A stretch of 7,852 nucleotides of DNA from NCBI GenBank assembly GCA_963779325.1, contig CAVZXS010000024.1, positions 1 through 7,852 of the forward strand, written 5' to 3'. The DNA is from CAVZXS01 sp963779325 (GTDB lineage: Bacteria > Bacteroidota > Bacteroidia > Chitinophagales > Chitinophagaceae). Within the stretch, counting starts at the first letter, position 1; every line of letters starts with the position of its first letter. Made by a program: the position numbers and the translations under genes. The notes under the pieces are model-generated. The model worked only from the letters and a program-made list of their open reading frames with translations, had not been told where the DNA came from and did no database searches. Below are positions 5,026-7,852 of this stretch, piece after piece.

Positions 5026-7852
5026 TTAAAATGAAATTCTTAATCCTGTACTTACTGCACGCGGGGTTGATACGCGACCGTAGTCTATACCTGCGCCGCC
5101 TACACCGCCCAACGAAGCGTTGTTGGCGCTTACAGTAGGATCGGCTCCGCTGTAATTCGTAATCAGGAAAAGATCTGTTGCCGTAACATAGAAGCTTGCG
5201 CTTTTCAGTCTCATTTTTTTAAGCAGTCCGCTTGTAAAACGATAACTGAAACTGATATCACGCAACCTTACCCAACTCACATCTTCTACAAAATCGCCTT
5301 CTACAAATCCGGCACTGGTAGTTGTGGCACTGTTATAATAGTCGTTTCTATACTGTGGTGTAATAACTATATTATTCGGCGTAGGATTAGATGTGTTTTC
5401 CAATCCATCTCTCAACACACCTTGGATAACCCGCGGAGTTTCTCTGTCAAGAGTACGTTTACTCAACCCCAAGCGATAAAGCACTAACTCTGTACCGTTG
5501 AAAATAGCGCCGCCTTTCCTGATATCTAAATTGAAACTCAGATTAAAGCCTTTAAAAGTGACACTGTTTTGTAGTCCCATTGAAAATTTCGGCGCTCTGT
5601 TGCCGAGGTAAACAAATGCTTGACCTGTTGGATATTGCGGTGTTGTTGGCAGAGCTGCAGTAGTTACCGGTAAACCTGTACCGGGGTTAATCAAAATTTG
5701 CCCCTGGTTATTTCTCGCCAAAGCAGTTCCGTATAATGAATAAATGGATTCGCCCGGTCCTGCCTGACCTCTGAGTGAACCGTAGACCCACGTATCTGAA
5801 TCATAGTAACCGCCGGGTCCAACATTTAACTTCTTAATCTTATTGCGGAACTGATCATAGTTCGCCGTAATATCCCAATTCAATTTTTTATTACGAACTA
5901 TGCCGCCCGTAAGTGAAAGTTCTAACCCCTTATTTTCAACTGTGCCTCCGTTAAAGTATTTCAGGATAAAGCCTGAAGGGTAGGAGACACGCGGAAAAAA
6001 TATTTGATCTGTCGTACGGTTTCTGTAAATAACACCGTTGCCTGATAATCTCTTCTTGAATAAACTGAATTCTACACCATACTCTAGGTTTTTAGTGAAC
6101 TGCGGTTTTAAATTAAAATTATTACCCGTAACTCCGTAAGCATAGCCGCCGCCTGTTGTAGTAGCTTGCGCAAAACGCGGGTCGATACTGTATGCCTGTA
6201 AACCGGCGGTTTGGCCTGATGTAGCGTAAGAAATTCTAAGCTTTAATAAATCGATTTGCTTTGTTTTTTTAATATTATCTATTTCGCCCAGGTTAACTGC
6301 CAATGAAGCCGATCCGAAAGGATAATTTGGATTTTTGTCAATCACTTTTGATGTTAATACAGACACCCCTTCATAGGTGAATGAAAAAGTGGGTATTATA
6401 ATATCTTTCCAGCTAATTTGTAACTGATTGTATTGTCTTATTTTTCTTGTACCCTGTATTTGCGTAGCAGCCGCAGTAGTAATCGGATCCACATTATTGA
6501 TAGATGCAATGTCAGGCTCAATAAACCGCTCTCCTTTAAAAGCATCTACTGTACGGTAATTATCTTCGAAGTAAAAACCGGTTGTAAATGTATTTCTGAA
6601 GCTTTTAATATTCTTCTTTATACTTGCCCTTACATTACCCGTCAATTGACGGAATGTAAGATTATATTTTGAATAATAGCCTCTTGCCGCACCATACCTG
6701 GAATTGGGATGTGTAACCTGGAAACCGGATTGTGTATAATTGTCAATACTTGCTATTGCTGTTATATTAATAGCTTTAGATAGTTCGTAGCTGTAATTGA
6801 CGTTACCTAATATGCGGGATGTTTTATCCTTAGTTTCATTTTTATTTATATCCCAAAAAGGATTGTCAAACTCTCTTGCAAATTGCGTCGGGGTAGTATT
6901 GGAGAATAAATATTTTCTTGAGCCGTCGGGGTTTAAATAATTTCTTATATCATTATCAATCGGCCATTGTAATAAGGTAAGATAATAACCTCCTTGCCCC
7001 AATGTTGCTTTATCATTATTGGTAACAATATAATTTGCGGTCGTAGTTATTCTTGATTTAGGAGAAATTTTTGAGTCACCGGTTATTCTGAAACTGATTC
7101 TCTCGTAACCCGTAGAAGGTATTGTTCCTTCCTGGTTGGTATACCCCATATTCATACGATAAGTCAGGCCATCATTACCGCCTTCAAAGCTAAGATTATG
7201 TTGTTGTGTAATACCTGTTCGGAAAAAATTTTGAACGTTATTAAAGAATTGTGTAGTATCCCCATATTTGCCTCCGAAAAAGGAAGCTGATAATCCTGCC
7301 GCGGCTCCTTCACCTGCGGCACTGGATGTTTGGTTGGCAGAATTAATACCGTTGTTGCCTCTTCCATACACATTTTGAATTTCATGAAAACGATACAATT
7401 GTTCCAGCCGAAAAGAATTATCGTAGGTAAATGTTCCTTTACCGGCTTTACCTTTTTTAGTTGTAATAACAATAGCGCCGTTGGCAGCATCAGTACCGTA
7501 TAATGCCTGAGCTTCGGGTCCTTTTAAAATGGTAAGACTTTCAATATCTTCCGGGTTCAAATCAGAAGCACGATTGGAGAAATCATCCGTGCGGCTCGCT
7601 GTGTTTCTTGTTAATAGATTATCTCTGTCCTGATTTACTACTCCGTTATCCAACGGAACACCGTCTATTACGAAGAGAGGCTGGTTGGTTAAGCTTAAGG
7701 CCGTACCTCCGCGTAAGATGATAGAAGTAGAAGCGCCGGGCGCACCACTGGTGCTGGTAATAGTAGCTCCCGGTACACGACCCGCAAGTGAATTAATAAA
7801 ATTATCGCGACGGGTGGCTGCAATTTCTTCACCTTTCACTTCCTGTACAGTA
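5026..7852 (-). CDS. SusC/RagA-type TonB-dependent outer-membrane transporter (5' end cut by window edge)
   Basis: This is the outer-membrane barrel of a SusCD-type importer, which takes a ligand from its SusD partner and moves it into the periplasm with TonB-ExbBD energy. The reading frame is open to the right edge (visible codons begin TVQEVKGEE), so 941 residues are seen. The missing part should hold the signal peptide, a CarboxypepD_reg-like domain and the TonB box, about 100-150 residues judging from usual SusC lengths. The plug fills roughly the first 135 visible residues: NSLAGRVPG, then LFVIDGVPLDN, LNPEDIESLTILKG, ALYGTDAANGAIVITTKKG (ending near 7450). The rest is barrel. It closes with the SusC-typical RLRDISFSYRF (about 5240-5275), TDLFLITNYSGADP (about 5145-5190) and a C-terminal strand ending RISF, where the final Phe is the usual outer-membrane assembly signal. 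No frameshift or internal stop is seen. The susD-like gene follows after 21 nt. The family call is firm; the substrate is unknown. Confidence 0.96.
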   Translation of the reverse strand, partial: TVQEVKGEEIAATRRDNFINSLAGRVPGATITSTSGAPGASTSIILRGGTALSLTNQPLFVIDGVPLDNGVVNQDRDNLLTRNTASRTDDFSNRASDLNPEDIESLTILKGPEAQALYGTDAANGAIVITTKKGKAGKGTFTYDNSFRLEQLYRFHEIQNVYGRGNNGINSANQTSSAAGEGAAAGLSASFFGGKYGDTTQFFNNVQNFFRTGITQQHNLSFEGGNDGLTYRMNMGYTNQEGTIPSTGYERISFRITGDSKISPKSRITTTANYIVTNNDKATLGQGGYYLTLLQWPIDNDIRNYLNPDGSRKYLFSNTTPTQFAREFDNPFWDINKNETKDKTSRILGNVNYSYELSKAINITAIASIDNYTQSGFQVTHPNSRYGAARGYYSKYNLTFRQLTGNVRASIKKNIKSFRNTFTTGFYFEDNYRTVDAFKGERFIEPDIASINNVDPITTAAATQIQGTRKIRQYNQLQISWKDIIIPTFSFTYEGVSVLTSKVIDKNPNYPFGSASLAVNLGEIDNIKKTKQIDLLKLRISYATSGQTAGLQAYSIDPRFAQATTTGGGYAYGVTGNNFNLKPQFTKNLEYGVEFSLFKKRLSGNGVIYRNRTTDQIFFPRVSYPSGFILKYFNGGTVENKGLELSLTGGIVRNKKLNWDITANYDQFRNKIKKLNVGPGGYYDSDTWVYGSLRGQAGPGESIYSLYGTALARNNQGQILINPGTGLPVTTAALPTTPQYPTGQAFVYLGNRAPKFSMGLQNSVTFKGFNLSFNLDIRKGGAIFNGTELVLYRLGLSKRTLDRETPRVIQGVLRDGLENTSNPTPNNIVITPQYRNDYYNSATTTSAGFVEGDFVEDVSWVRLRDISFSYRFTSGLLKKMRLKSASFYVTATDLFLITNYSGADPTVSANNASLGGVGGAGIDYGRVSTPRAVSTGLRISF

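Noticed and set aside
6433..7490. Open frames at 6433-6672 (plus) and 7164-7490 (minus)
   Set aside because: Both lie in other frames of the SusC gene, whose own frame carries continuous plug and barrel motifs.
7837..7839. GTG at 7839 as the start of the SusC gene
   Set aside because: The frame stays open upstream to the window edge with family-typical residues (TVQE), and a start here would remove the signal peptide and part of the plug. The gene is cut by the window, not started here.

Overview
The window looks like the genome of a Bacteroidota bacterium, most likely from the Chitinophagaceae/Sphingobacteriaceae side of the phylum. The grounds are an outer-membrane SusC/SusD-type pair, Bacteroidota-style lipoproteins (Cys followed by Lys or Glu-Lys), AT-rich DNA, and A-rich leaders in place of Shine-Dalgarno motifs. 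The lineage below phylum is inferred from protein style only. Every real gene is on the minus strand, so transcription runs from the right edge to the left edge.

In transcription order: (1) 7852-5026, a SusC/RagA-type TonB-dependent transporter. Its plug and whole beta-barrel are visible, but its N-terminus (signal peptide, regulatory domain, TonB box) lies beyond the right edge. (2) 5004-3352, a SusD-like lipoprotein of the SusD-like_2 type. (3) 3328-2516, a lipoprotein with two DUF4397-like repeats. These three are 21 and 23 nt apart and are probably one operon. It ends at a strong symmetrical hairpin with T-tracts (2462-2491) just after gene 3. (4) 2413-23, a secreted 796-aa protein with macroglobulin-like (MG2/MG3) domains, a carboxypeptidase-regulatory-like domain and a degenerate TonB-receptor plug, but no barrel. 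It probably forms its own transcription unit or the start of another; the window ends 22 nt after its stop.

Functionally, genes 1 and 2 should form a lidded outer-membrane importer: SusD captures the ligand at the surface and SusC moves it through the barrel using TonB energy. Gene 3 is plausibly a surface accessory of the complex. Gene 4 is a cell-envelope protein of unknown role. No glycoside hydrolase, peptidase, sigma factor or anti-sigma factor is visible, so the substrate cannot be named. There is no RNA gene, CRISPR array, insertion sequence or other mobile element. Apart from the 102-nt gap at 2414-2515, the window is almost entirely coding. I see no clearly new system. The best leads are the barrel-less plug protein and the SusC-SusD-DUF4397 trio.
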